A stretch of 64,000 bases of DNA from Euwallacea fornicatus (GCF_040115645.1 NC_089541.1:5642001-5706000); one strand, 5' to 3'; counted from the stretch's first letter, positions 51,313 through 64,000 are shown. Notes: generated by a model from the sequence alone, not told the origin. A program made the numbers and translations.

Positions 51313-52706
51313 ACAGAGGGTGTTTCAAAACTATGGAATCGAACTTCTGAGAATTGTTCAATGCAGCAATAGAAGACATCTGACCATAAGAATCCGTGCC
51401 CGCAAATGTCTCCCTAAGGCGTTACGGACTTATGATGCTTTAAGGCAGTTATGAGCAAGAATGTTTTTATCGAGTTTTAGGACGTTCCATTTTATTTTAT
51501 TTGTACAAAATAGCACTACAGTAATTGTTCAAAATGTTGTCCTGAAATTTCATCGTACCTGTCTAAATAACGTACAAGGTTTCTGCAGACTTGGCTAAAA
51601 ATTTGATAATCGTTTAGAACGACTTCAAATACTGCAAACATTCGTGCAAGCAGGTCTTGCTCTGTTTCCACTGGCGTTTTATAAACCGGAAACTTTACAT
51701 GTCACTACGGAAAGAAATCTAAAGGTGTTAGATCGGGTAACGTAGGGGGCCACAAAAGCAAATGTGACCCACCCAAACAATACCGGTAAACGCGTTAAAA
51801 AGCCAACGTTACCGATGACGGGCGCCAAAAAAACATGGCTATTCCTACTATTGAACAGATCCATCTCGTGTGAAATTGGCTTCATCCATCCTTAAAACGA
51901 TAGGTAAAAGGTTGGGTTGCTCGACAATTTGATGAAGCAGCCACTGAGAAAACTGAACTTTTAGCTAATAATCAAGGTTTGAGTCAAGCCTTGGAACTTT
52001 TATAAATGGTATGAATAAAGTTGCTGCTCATGTAATATCCGCCAAACGGAAATGTGAGTTGTACTCATGCCCTGTCCAACTTGTCGAGTGCTACTGGAAG
52101 GTTCATCTGCAACTCGGTAAAGGACCTCTTCCTTAAAATGGGTCGTTCTTACTGTCGTTTCTGCACCAATATCGTGTTAGATTTCAAAGTACCAGTCTCG
52201 AAAAATCATTGATGAATTACTATCAACTTTTCGTACCCAGGTTGTTGCTTCATTGGGTAGCGTTCTTGAGAAAGCCGTGCAGCAATTTGTCATTCCACAT
52301 AGCAGATGCGTATCTGCCGGTTCTTGATTCGTGTAGTTCTCCATAAAGATCGATTAATTTGTGAACTTTTTAAAGTTTTCAAAATTCAAGAGTGTATGTG
52401 TCAAACGAACGATAAAGAATTTCTCCTCTAAGATAAATACTTTGCAAAAATACATAATAGCTACATTCAAGTTCAAGGATGACATTTTGAACAATTTTCA
52501 TAGCATTATTTTCTACAAACGAATCGAAACAAAACCTGCTAGAAGTCGCAAAAACTCATCTTTGCACATCACTATCTCAACGTGTCATAAGGCCGTAGTT
52601 CCTTATAGAAGCATTTGTGAATAGCGTTTATTATACTCAGATGTCTTCTATGGTTGCACTAAACAGTCAATAAAAGTTTTATCCCATAATTATGAAACGC
52701 CCTGCA
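51313..52706 (-). mobile_element. Decayed mariner-type transposon with ~250-base TIRs
   Basis: The left end (AGGGTGTTTCAAAACTATGG) matches the reverse complement of the right end (AGGGCGTTTCATAATTATGG). Similarity continues for about 250 bases, including ATAGAAGACATCTGA and AATTGTTCAAAATGT. Length is about 1.39 kb, near full size. A TA lies just outside the right end (52707-52708). A broken transposase reads on the minus strand. Confidence 0.85.
51530..52330 (-). pseudogene. Mariner-type transposase, multiply broken
   Basis: Minus-strand pieces in order: VRTTHFKEEVLYRVADEPSS, STRQVGQGMSTTHISVWRIL and HEQQLYSYHL (second DNA-binding helix set, usual form VSHTTVWRVLHEQ-x-LYPYH), FSQWLLHQIVEQPNLLPIVL, RMDEANFTRDGS (first catalytic Asp), and a decayed LPDLTPLDFF with VETEQDLLARMF after it. 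The region holding QDGAPPH appears deleted. Many frame breaks; not functional. Confidence 0.8.
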
Positions 52707-52708
52707 TA

Positions 52709-55700
52709 AACCTCACTATAGCTGATGTGAAAAAAAAATTACATGCTAGCACTAAACATAAAGAAAATCTATCTTCATTATAAGCTATGGAGTAGCACAT
52801 TTGCGTGTCAGGGCTCTTTAAGTTATTGGGCGCATTCAGAGAAGTCACTAAGGTCAAGTCGAGCAGCACTTGAACACTAAAATATGCTAACTGCTTTACA
52901 TTCAACAATTTAATTTGACATATTCCATTTAACAGACAGTTATTAATTTGATCTCGTAAAAATTTAAAGACTGAACATTCCACCTTTTTAGCGTAATACG
53001 CTTCACCGCATTTCAGTCGCAGCGAAATGCAACCGCTGCAATAAAGTGCTGCAACGCTGCTGTTCCCTGAGTGTGCCCATTCTTCACATAAAAAGAAAGA
53101 CCGCATCAAGGAGAGATTAGGGCATAACTTATTTTACCGATATTTGAGCGAAAATGTTCTATAATTACTCTTTCACAAAAGAACTTCCTCTCTGCCGCTA
53201 ATTACAATCAAATATCGGTTTTCCAATATTCCTAGACTCATTTTACCTGACGTGTTTTCTAACCAAAGCCGGCAAGAAATAGGCTTAAAAACCTTCTCGA
53301 CGTAGAATTTAGCAATTATCCGATAAATTGTTTTTTTACGACCTGCTATTATAATATTACTGCAGACCTCTTTACGGTAGTTCGTTCTGGGCAATCTGCC
53401 TACCCCACCTTTTAGAATTACTTTACCCTCGGATGTAAAATACATGTTTATGAATTTATTAAACTTCTTTATTTATGTCATCACTTCGTTTCAACGCTAA
53501 ATGCAAATTTCTTTTCGAAAGATGTACCGTTATATTCCAAAAAAAGCATAGATATTTTAATGTATGGCTAACGACAAATTATCGTCGTCAACCCCTACGT
53601 TGCACTGGAAGCCATCTGCCAATTTAAATTTAAAATGCTAATGCATAACTCGTGTACGCAGGCAAATATTACGGGTGAAGTAGATTTGAAAATAGCTAAC
53701 TTTCACTAAAATATAAAACTCTCTTCCCCTTTCCATTTGATATCATTAAATATTTATTCAGATTTCGATATTCCAATGCCGCTTTCAGTGCTAGTTGATG
53801 AGCGTCATTGACGCAGCGAATTGCATTTGCCAAAAAGTCGTTTCCGGATACGTGATAATAAAAACTCCTGCAGAGATAGAGTCGACGTAAAAGAGCTAAT
53901 TTTAAACCTCGCCCATAAAACTTACAAATTGCCCCGACTCTTGATAACTAAAAATAGATGTTCCGACAGGATAAATAACCATCTCATGCCTCTTCTTCTG
54001 TGCCCGTAAATTACAGCACGCCTGAAAAATTAATCACCGGTCCAAATTAAACATTCTTAGACTGATGACAAATAGGGTAATTGAGATTTCTCGTTTGCGA
54101 TGTGCTCGAAACCACTCGAAATCTTCTAACAAAGGAAATATTGACGAGACTGAATATAGAATGTCATTAAGATCGTCGCTTCGGGTTCCAACGTTCCACT
54201 AAATTTGATATGGATAATTGAGGTTTCATTATGCCTATGGTGTGGTGATTTTTTTGTTTAATTGACTAAAACCTTGAATGGACTTAACTTATTCTCCATA
54301 TATTTTGCAATTTTTCCATGATGTCCATCCCAGTCCATGATCAGTTCCTTGATATTCCTGTAGGACGCTACCCTCCGGTTAGAATTTCCCGGATGCGAGG
54401 CATTAGCGCTATGAATTTTAAACCGGCGATAATTATATTTTTCCAAGATTCTTCACACTGTTTAATGAGATGCGTCAATTTCTTCCTATGTAGCCCTTGT
54501 CGAAATAAAAGAATTATTTTAAATCAAATGGCTAATTCAATTAATTGCCATTTACTATTTTTGAGGAAGTGTTAATCATTTTCTCACCGCCTGTATACTT
54601 TCCACTACATTTCAAATTTGAGCTGATTCTTGCTTTTCTCGAAACTGGAAAATTTCAGTTTTCTTCGAATATCTCCGAAAGTCATAAAATAATTCAAATT
54701 TTCTGACTACAACTTTCCCTCAATTTGACCAGCATCGTATGTTTTGTAGTTCTGATGAAGCTGCAGAAATGGACACTCCCCAGTAAATCTGCTCTTCTAT
54801 CTCCCCCTACAAATCCCAGCGGATTCCCTCAGGGCTACGCTTAATCTTAATGTTTATCTACCTTTTTATTTATAAATTACGTTTCTAATTATCCGTCTTT
54901 CCAGCTGGTTTCTTGCTTCTGGCTCTCTTAAAACGAAATAATTAGACGAACTCATCCCATTGTCAAGCGGCTATACGCATTGTCTGGGCAAAAAGAGAAC
55001 GGGTAGGAATATCTCAATTTCGACCCTTATCTCGGTTTTTAAAGAGTAAATTTGCTGTTGTATAACACGAAAAACCTCTAGTAACAATACGTGTTTTCGT
55101 GAACATAAGCTGAAATAAATTTTCTTGGGATGGAACTTTTATGGAAACAACGAGTGCTGAAATGCCCCTTGCGGCAATCTCGCAATTTAGCTAAAGCTAA
55201 CTGAACTATTTTAAAATTTTATAGCTACATGAAGTAAGGTGCTTTATACTCCAATTTTGTAAGTTAACTTGTTCACGTAGAGCGAATGATAAACTGAAGG
55301 TTTAAACTTAGCTGAACTAAGTTTCTATCTTTAGCCGTTGTTCTTGTGCATGTTAAATTTGGTTGAAAAGTAGTAGTTTTTAGTTTCAGGAGCACCAGAT
55401 GCTCACTGAAACTCTTGTGAAGGGTTCTTGATTTTTGTTATTCGGCAAAAACGTTTGCAATTTAAGCTGGTCCTCTAAAAGGGAAATAGGTCAATTTGGT
55501 TGGTCTTTGAAAGCTAAAACAAATTAAAATGACCTTATATTGAAATTCTAAATTTGCCTTAAAGAAACGATTGTGAAACCAAGTATTCGCTAAAGACACA
55601 TGAGTGATTCGGATTGTTTGGCGATATTTCGAAAACGGTGAAAATTAGTAAAATCATCTGATCGACATTATAAATAGGTGTTAGCCTATTACTTTACACC

Positions 55701-57259
55701 AACCAACAATAGGTGTGTATAATAAATTGAAAGCTGGACTATTTCAAATGCAATCCATTATGTGGCAGAGCTGATATTTCAGGCCAAAGCCGATCCAGCT
55801 GTCATGACCTTATCCTCCTCGAGCAGACCATACCGTCCTTCCCAGCCCTTTAGCCCTGATTTATCGAGAAGATAACTGAAACAGTGGCAAACGATTCCTG
55901 CATTCAAATACAGACTTGTTCAACAATGCAATTTTCCCCATCAGCGTTGGACTATGTCATCCCCTGACAATACTCTATTGCAAAAGTTTGCGGACTCGAT
56001 CAGAAAATCATTTTATCTCTCTTTCAAACAGATATCAAGAATTGAAACTTTCATTTATACCCGGCCGAAAATATCGCCCTGCTATTTTTATCCCTCGGTC
56101 GTTATGTTTTCTTTTTCCTTGGGATTTCTCGATCTGCCCGTCCGTTCTTTCGGTTATCTTTACCATAAAATCACTCTAGGGGCTTCGAGCCTTGCGGGAA
56201 ATATCCGATTCCGAGCGATATTATCGGACGTCGTTTTTCAGGTCTTCGGGAATATTTGACGGGGAACGAAATGAAATAAACTACAGTAAGTTCAATGCGT
56301 TCGGCAGCCCTTCGAATTAAAAACGACGCGTCCTAAAACAATATTTGATTTTCGTTATCTAAGGTCTTCAGTTTCCACAGAGAATTCTCAAAATTTCAAA
56401 ATTGCAGGAGCTTAATTACGCGAAAAGCACGTACCAACCATATTTTAAGTGCGTCATTTTGGCTTTAATTAAACTCATTAAAAGAGCGTAAGTTTATTAA
56501 GTGCACACTTATATGTCACTACGGTATTTTATTAACTCTGTGACGCATTATTAAAAGCCCAAAATTATCTGTAAATCATCCTAATTAAATTTGTTTTCAT
56601 CGAACAAACTTTACGACATTCAAGAAGGCACTAAACTTTACGACGAGCTCCTTATACCCACTTGCAACCACACCATTGTGTTCAGGTTATAAGGTTCAGG
56701 CTAAGATAGATGCTAATGAACATTGCGTAAGTGCAGGTTAAGAAGCCATTAAATAGTTGTATTAGGTTTCGCTAACTTCGAAACTCGAGCTAATTACTCT
56801 CTTCTTCGTCGGATATTTCAATAAAACTGGTTTAAAGTTAGAATAAGTGCTTTGACGAAAGTGAGAATGTGACTTGTTCGGTTTTAAATTAAAAATCTCG
56901 TTAAATTTTGTGTATGAGTGGTGAAGGCGAACGTCGAAAAGAGTGTTCAGTTTTTAGGAACAGTTTTCTTGTCTTTTTCAACACCGTAAAAAGACGATTT
57001 TTAGAACTATCAGAGAAAATAAACTTTTCCTCCCTCATTTGAGGGACGAAAACAGCACTTGTTATTTCTAGAGAGGAAAATACCAACATATCGTAAGTGG
57101 TTGATAGTAAAAGGAAATGGAAGAAAAAAGTTTGGACGAAAGTGCCTTTTATGCTCTCCAATATTAGAGCCCTCCCTCTCGCGTTAAGCCCCCAATCATT
57201 CTCGGGAGTAAAACTAGGAGTTTTTTCCCTTATCGCATAAAAAACTGCATTTTCGTGCA
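52709..57259. other. Intergenic or intronic, no gene recognised
   Basis: The longest open frames are 52690-53109 (139 codons, minus, overlapping the transposon end), 55954-56259 (plus) and 56901-57284 (127 codons, minus, overlapping the next transposon). None shows a domain. A 47-base minus-strand segment at 55809-55855 reads LKGWEGRYGLLEEDK after a good acceptor but ends in a poor donor. Confidence 0.45.
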
Positions 57260-57261
57260 TA

Positions 57262-58091
57262 CAATAGAGTACCAAAAATCCCACATATATTCGTTACAAA
57301 TTGAAGGAAATATTTGCCATGAAAATAGTGGAACACATCAAACATTGTTGTTAATTGTTCATTTTCTGAAGTAACAGACACGTGTACAGGGTTATGCAGG
57401 TAGTAAATAAATGTAGGTTTTCATTTTTTTGCTATAGAGCTCAATATATATTACAACGTTTCTAAGTTTTTTGAGAAATTCTGAAGAAACCCATGACCAA
57501 ATTGAATAGTTTTCGAAAAAACTGATGAAATAGAAATACCGATAGAACTATTACTACTTACAAAAAGTAACAAAACAAACTACTATAATCTAACGTATTA
57601 AATATTTAAACTGTCCCGTGTTGACTTCCTAACAATGGGCAAGTCTCGATTCAAATATCTCAAGAACTTTTCTTATAACTTGAAAAGGAATTTGTTGAGC
57701 TCCTTAAGTAATTTTATTTTTTAACTTTTCTATATTGTTGAGCTTATTTAAATACATCCTATGTTTCAGATAACCCCATAGAAAAAAAATTCATAGAAGT
57801 TAGATCAAGCGATCTAACAAGCCACTCTAATAATAAATATTTCAGTAATTGTTAAATTTAAGCAGTGGTATGTTACACGAAATGTTTTCAGAATTTCTGA
57901 AAAAACTCATAAAAGTCACAATATACACGGGGCTCTAAGAAAGAAAATCACTACATGGATAACCTTGTATACATGTCTGCTATATCAAAATATGCCCATC
58001 GAAAAATAATATTTGGGCGTGTTCTAGTATTTTTATGAAAAATATTTCCTTCAGTTTTTAAAGAATTTATGCGGGACTTATGATCCCCTAT
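57262..58091 (-). mobile_element. Deletion-derivative mariner element, copy 2
   Basis: Inverted ends of about 150 bases with TA on both sides (57260-57261, 58092-58093), 830 bases long. It aligns along its length with the element at 24608-25426, sharing ACTACTATAATCTAA, CCTATGTTTCAGATAACC and ACATGTCTG blocks in the same order and orientation. Confidence 0.85.
57590..57830 (-). pseudogene. Transposase C-terminal remnant in copy 2
   Basis: With frame breaks the minus strand reads a decayed W-x-x-RSxDLTxM-x-FF block, LNKLNNIEKLKNKI and VLEIFESRLAHC, then NTGQFKY in place of the VNG-x-x-FE tail. It retains the same transposase portion as copy 1 and nothing of the catalytic centre upstream. Confidence 0.75.
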
Positions 58092-58093
58092 GT

Positions 58094-61000
58094 ATGTGTG
58101 AATGAAAGTAAAGCTGAAAATTTCAACGCCGAACTCTTACTTACCAAATTCAATAAACTACAATTCAATGAAGAACGGTTTCTAATATACTATTTCCGAC
58201 ATATATCTGTAAGAATTTCGCAGTTCTGTACCTTCAAATACAACATAAACGAATTTGCTTTTAAAGTCTTCTCGAAAATCGGATTTTCAAAATAGGACAC
58301 TTTACGCGTTTTTAATATTCAAAGTCTATAATCACCCAGGATGCCTTCAACGACACAAAGCATTAATTAAGTATCTGGACAAACTTTAAAGAGTGAATCT
58401 TTGAAGAGTATTAAGACAAAAAGTTCATATTGAATGGATTCCCAATGGCTATATTCTCGAGTCAGTAGGTATTGAAATTAAAATTAAAATTTTATTTATT
58501 GATTATATTTTTGGGTAATAAGTGGGTGTTTTGATTAAATTTTGAGTAGCAAAAAAATTTAAATATTTGCTCAGTTTTTTTCCAATAAAAGATACTATAA
58601 TATTATCAATAATTATATTATAGGAAATCGCTTGTCTTCGATATATTGTCAACGCTAAATTCATTATTTACCTTGTAGAAATCGTTCCTGTAAATTATAA
58701 ATCGCACTCTTAACAAAGAAATACACACTAGAAAATCCTACTTCATATGTACCTGTTTCCAAAATTTCTAGAAAATTTTTTACCATCTTCAAACTTGGCC
58801 AAATATAACTAAAATCTCGAAAAGTAAATAAACACTGCAATTTGCATAAGATCAGTAGAGCAATTTTTAACGAAGTGAAATTGCATGCAAATTATTGTTC
58901 GACTTAAGCCAAGAATAGCGGTGCCAACTGCTGTGACCTTTGCCCGGTTAATCCCCTATGCAATCGGATTAGTTTAATCTACCGTTTCGATCTAAAGCAA
59001 AGTTCGAATTCTCTTATAGGGCATGCTTCACGTTGTCCTGCTTCACGGATAGGTCTTTTACAACCTGTAAAATTTCCTTTATTCAAATTCGATACTGTTA
59101 ATGTGCCAGCATTTGTTTCGTTAACATGATCGACGTTACTTACATTCAAAGTCAGAAATTTTACAACCCTCAAGAAACCGTAAAAGAGAAGATATAATTT
59201 TAGATAACAGCAGAGATAGACCTTTATGGCATTTTTTCTCAAGTGGGACCGTAAATAAGCAGTAAACTGTCATAATTTTACCGTAGAAATTTTTTTATGA
59301 TTTTATTATTCATTGCGCACTCTTAGGAAAATCCCTTTTTTATTAGCCAACCCAATAAATAGCTCATGAGGCTAAAATACTGAGAATGGTAAAAGTTCGA
59401 TCAAAATGTACTCACTATAAAATAGATGCATAAATATGCCAATAGAATCTAATTGAGCCAGCAGTTTATAAGTTTACGACAATATAAAGCAAAAATAAAT
59501 ATTCTCAAGATAGAGCTTTTAGGGAGAGAAAAACTGCCAAAACACCCCTTGGAGCAATCTTGCAATTTAGTCGAAGTGAACTATTTTAAAATTTTACGGC
59601 TAGGTAGCAGGAGTTCTTCCAACTTTCCGGGAGTTAACCTGTTCATGTACCCAGACTGATATATTGAGAGCTGCAGGGCATTGAAATGAATTATATTCCC
59701 ATAGAGTTACCATGGTTTAAAAAGCCAAAAGCACATTTGAATGGACTTTGTTTCTCTCGATACTATTCGCACAATTAAATTGAGCCAATTTGATATTCAA
59801 TTAAAATCGTCGCATGGCACTGAATTTGCTCGGTTCAGCTTCAGTAAATATCGCTGCATAGGAACTCTCCTGAAATTCAATGTCGAATAATTTATACTAT
59901 TCGTGCAGAAGTTCGAAAATAACAATACGGATTTTTATTCTATTTCTTCGCGCATTTGTTACTCTCACTCAAGCTCTGGTCTCTGTCCGTCCAATGAAAA
60001 ATGAACCAGATAATTTTTTTTTTTTTTTTTAATTCAAATTTTTGGGAAGTGAGATGCATCGTTATTTAGAGCTGATTCGAGCTACCTGACTATTGGTACT
60101 TGAGGATTTGCTTCCAATTTTCTTTAGAATTAATGCATATTTTATGCTATCACTCGTTAGCTGATTTACTACGGCATTAGTTTAGTTAATTTCTGCATGG
60201 TTTTAAAACAATGACACTTATGAAGCATTGTTTAGTACATTCAAAAGGATTCACACTTTTTTGTTTTAAATCTATCCAATAATAAACACATTAAAATGAA
60301 TCCATTGCTACTTTAATTATAAATTATTCAAACTACCCTAATTTACAATCCATTTATTTTCATTCAAATGATGGAAATGGTTTATTAAAATATTCGTGCT
60401 AATGAATTATACGTGGTTATCATCATTAAGCATTCAAAGTTGTTAATAATAGTGAAACAAATCAATCAATTTGTGAGGAGATTAAAAACCTTAAAATCTT
60501 GGAAAAATAATTCCAAAACGGAAGAATTGTTTGAAGAATCTTATGATTAACCCCTCCGAGTTATCAGAAATGGACTGTGACTATCTCCTAAAAACTAGAC
60601 AGTCTGTGTCTAATGACTTATATTTGTGTAAACGTTCTAAGCTTTCTTCTCCTGAACATAAAATACAATATTATCGGATGAGCCTATAATGAAATTTATC
60701 ATCCCCGCTGGAGTATCTTGGGCAACTATTAAAGCGAAAAAAGCCTTCAATTCATGGAGGTACTTCCACAAACGATGATTTGGGAGTTAATGCCCTTAAT
60801 ATGTTTTTTTCGGAATATCACCTCTTTGTAAATGAAGCAGATAAACTTGTTTTGATCAGCAACAAAGCCGAGGAAGCAGTACAATTCTTGCTGGAAGTTT
60901 AAAACTAATTTTCTGAAAAAATGTTGCCTATTTTGAATTTACGCTGTTTTAAAATCTGGCAACTGCACAAATGTATGTGGCAGCTGCAATCACATTGGGA

Positions 61001-61518
61001 GTTTGAAAAATAGAAATTTAGGGAGAATTGTCTGCATTTCACATCATAGATATATATACCCTCTGGTATAAATTGGATTGTATCGAAAACGTTCTGTGAA
61101 TTCCGTATTCGGGGGATTATAACTAATCGAATTTTTTTGATTAAATCTGCATGGGAATTTCGAGAATGCCGTCTTTGTGGAAGTTCAGACATCAAAATTA
61201 GAACAAAATAAACTTGTTATAACAATTTAGTTTATCTCATATTAATATGACCTAATCCAATTTTAAAACAAGATTATGTAACATATACATACATATATAT
61301 AGAAAGATTCCAAAATGAAAATTATTTGAGACTTCCTTTCCTTCATTAGTCTTATATTAAATATTTTTGCTGGTTTTATCGGTTAAAAAGCTTCCATAAT
61401 ATCATTCGGATAGTGACTGATATCACGTCGACAATATTTGGTAATTTATGCTGACGCATTATTTTTGAAAAACTACTTACCAAATTATTTTGCTTTTTGC
61501 CTGCATTGTATAATATAG
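58094..61518. other. Intergenic or intronic, no gene recognised
   Basis: A 17-T run lies at 60014-60030. A plus-strand segment near 60765-60901 reads STNDDLGVNALNMFFSEYHL and ends EEAVQFLLEV; it looks coding-like but is unrecognised. Other frames are short. Confidence 0.45.
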
Positions 61519-61520
61519 TA

Positions 61521-62249
61521 CAGGGTGCCTCTAAAACGTCTGTACAAAATTCTATCACAGATTTGTGAGTCGAAAACGTGACGATTTAACCCAATTTACT
61601 TTAGTCACAGAAGTGGACGGTTTTTAATACAGGACGTCAAAATATATATTTAAAAAAAGAAAGTGTGTAATGCTACTAACTGGACAAAATATCGCATCGA
61701 AAGGTTTTTACGGGCGAGAAATCAGAATTCGCTTACATTTTCAACGCATATTGTAGATGGTGCCATCAGCGTTAGTTTGACTATCTTTAAAGAGGCACAA
61801 TTTTTTTATCACCTGGTATAAAGTTTATTTATAGCTAAATTTGTGTTTTCCTAGATAATTTATGAAAATACGGTCTCTTCGTACAAGTTCCTATGCGCAT
61901 TTCTTCTTGAAATATTTGAAGTTGAAAGTTCGTTGCGCGTTTTAAAAAGTAATTTTAAAGTACATATTTATTCATACAGTTGAAACGAAAAAACTCATAA
62001 CTTAAAAATACGTCACAAACTATTCAAAAATGTAAATTAAATTGTATAAATAAATGACGCTTTTTGTAAATGTTCGAAATGAACTGCGTTGACCTATATA
62101 CAAAGATTATTATTATTACTGTTATTTTGACGTCCTGAATTTTGAAAATCGTCCACTTTTGGAATGAGGTAAATTCGGTAAAATCATCATGTTTTCGCCT
62201 CAGAAACCTGTGATACCACTTTGTACAGTCCTTTTAGAGAAACTCTCTA
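61521..62249 (-). mobile_element. Deleted mariner-type element with ~125-base TIRs
   Basis: The left end (CAGGGTGCCTCTAAAACGTC) and the reverse complement of the right end match for about 125 bases, sharing CAGGACGTCAAAATA and AAAAGTGGACG-like blocks. TA flanks both ends (61519-61520, 62250-62251). At 729 bases it keeps only the last residues of a transposase on the minus strand near 62055-62095 (VNAVHFEHLQK), the family's VNG-x-x-FEHL tail. Confidence 0.85.
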
Positions 62250-62251
62250 TA

Positions 62252-64000
62252 TGTGTAATAAAATAAATTCATCTTCATTTTCTATTATTTTATGATAAAT
62301 TAACCTTAATTTAACTCAGATTACCTTATGTAGCAGTAGATTAGTATTTGCTCGGGAATATGATAATTCGTTTGTTGGAGGTTAATTGGGCAAAATGCTA
62401 TTTGCAGTATCGAATCCAAACGTTGGTTTTACAATAATGGTAGACTGCGTTTTATCTACCACAAAATGTATAAGAGATTATGCATTTTGGAGTTTAAAAT
62501 GGTATTGACCAAGAGAAAATTAGAAATTTTAATTTAACAGAATTCAAAAATTAGATTACACCTCAAAATGTGATTTTGTGCAGGATTTTCAGGAAGTTGT
62601 ACATAATTTTATTTCAGTTGGGTCACCGGGACCAAGAAGCAATGTTTATATTCAATTAACATTCGTGCATGTATTATTTTCTTTCTTATTAACCCAACCA
62701 ACAATCTTACAAAATAAGTAACGTGACAATAGTTGTTTAGCTTCTCATAACCTGCACAAAGCGATATAAACTTTTCCTTATACTAACTCAAACTATTTAA
62801 CAGATCAGAAGTATGAAAGCATAATGTTTTGTTTAGAATAAGATTTCATAATTTCAAATAACATTCATAAAATAATTTTTAAAGAAATCAATGGAATTAA
62901 AACGCTTTAGCTCTTTAATATAATATATGGCTCCGTTCTTCCTTCAACTCAGAACTTCCCATCAAAAGGAATTAAAAAGGCTTTTTAAAATATGATTTGT
63001 CTAGACTAAACTTACCCAAAAAGTTTTACTCCCAATTAACTAGTTTCCTTAAGTGATTCTAAGCATCTTTGGAACCCTTTATAGATGAAAAAAGACGATC
63101 AGTCAGCATTACTATTCAAGTAGATTTTCTGGGGTACAAAAATTTCCTCAACGATTCTAATATCTACAAGGTAACTTATCGAAATGCAAATATATGTGAA
63201 ATTTGATTTTCCAGCAAACCAAGAAATGATTTCAATTTAGTAATCGAAGTTGTTAGAGAGGGTTAACATCGTTAATAAAACCGGCTCTCTTGACGTATTT
63301 TCTCAATTGATTACGGTTTTAATATACTTGGACTTTAAGCAGTTTGCATTTCTTTTAATTAACGTTTATGCCTTGGCAAAATATGATCCACAAAATTCTT
63401 GGTATTCGTTACACAAAACCTTTTTTTTTGGTAAAACGTTTTAACAATTTGTAGAGCAATTGCAAAGATTTTCATATTATAAACTTGTTGAGTGGTAACT
63501 AGTGTAGTTACGTTTATTCAATAGTCATTTAAGGCTAAAAGCAGGTGCCATTTTATAGATAAAAACTCAAACAACCAGATGAAAAATCTGGCTGTTTTCT
63601 CTTACGATTACTTTTATTTATCAGCATCCCTCGTTTAAGAATTGGATCGATGCCGCGCTTTATGGAAAAGAACGAAAATGAGGGAAAAGGTAATTTTGGT
63701 ATGCAAGGCGGGAAAAACGAGAGGCGCCGAAAGTGATCTAGGCTTCGCGTTTATTAAAATCTCAGAAAATGAAACTTGATTGTTCTATTTTTTGTCCTCA
63801 AGCAAACTCTGCAGGTGGCCAAATATCCTGACGATATTTAAAACAGGGTTTTTGATCTAGAAATTTTATAATTAACGTTGCTAAATCGACTTAATATTAG
63901 CCAAATTGCTTCTCCCGGCACCGTTCCATCTTGCCCTAATTTTCGCAATCGACGTTCAATATATTAGGGCACATGTGATCTTATTAAGTGTCACCACTGA
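62252..64000. other. Non-coding to the window end
   Basis: No gene recognised. The plus frame at 63250-63444 is unrecognised and probably chance. Confidence 0.5.

Noticed and set aside
52690..53109. 139-codon minus-strand open frame
   Set aside because: It runs into the terminal repeat of the transposon ending at 52706, has no recognisable domain and no splice or translation context; it may be chance.
55916..56259. Two overlapping plus-strand frames of 87 and 101 codons
   Set aside because: They overlap in different frames and neither has a recognisable domain, so coding is not supported.
56901..57284. 127-codon minus-strand open frame
   Set aside because: Its start lies inside the transposon beginning at 57262 and the product has low-complexity Phe/Leu/Ser runs and no domain.

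Overview
This is an AT-rich, gene-poor stretch of an animal nuclear genome, almost certainly an insect. The evidence is an arthropod-type beta-adrenergic-like octopamine receptor, spliceosomal introns of only 54 bases, and many decayed Tc1/mariner-type transposons. A beetle or similar holometabolous insect is an inference; the sequence alone does not fix the species.

The only gene that can be assembled with confidence is on the minus strand at 13212-14597. It is a four-exon class A GPCR of 407 residues whose closest recognisable relative is the insect octopamine receptor Octbeta2R. It is complete from TM1 to TM7, with the amine-binding Asp, TM5 serines, DRY, CWLP and NPLIY motifs. All three introns are exactly 54 bases. 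The third has no stop codon in frame, so retaining it would insert 18 residues into TM6. A 51-base exon-like segment with consensus splice sites lies 35 kb upstream (49447-49497), and a possible terminal exon with a long 3' UTR lies about 3.8 kb downstream (about 7.1-9.4 kb). Neither can be assigned to a gene.

The rest is mostly intergenic or intronic DNA studded with mobile-element relics. At least eight are pieces of one transposase type in the IS630/Tc1/mariner superfamily, recognised by (S/Y)PDLTP-x-x-FFLWG and VNG-x-x-FE-like tails. Most have unusually long terminal inverted repeats, about 45 to 300 bases, with TA target duplications: 4120-4838, 22243-23534, 24608-25426, 37760-38422, 38519-40140 (no clear TA), 51313-52706, 57262-58091 and 61521-62249, with truncated copies at about 17316-17935 and 28501-29090. 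A 365-base MITE (46397-46761) has similar ends. Classical Tc1-like transposase relics lie at about 32760-33132, 41520-42523 and 43130-43310. A Jockey/I-like reverse transcriptase tail lies at about 40420-41165 and a psq-HTH/CENP-B-type (pogo/jerky) relic at about 34290-35105. None looks capable of making a functional transposase.

There is no operon, CRISPR array, rRNA or confident tRNA, and I found no clear previously undescribed system. The most unusual items are the receptor's intron architecture, the family of long-TIR deletion derivatives, and a perfect 39-base hairpin inside the CENP-B-like relic.
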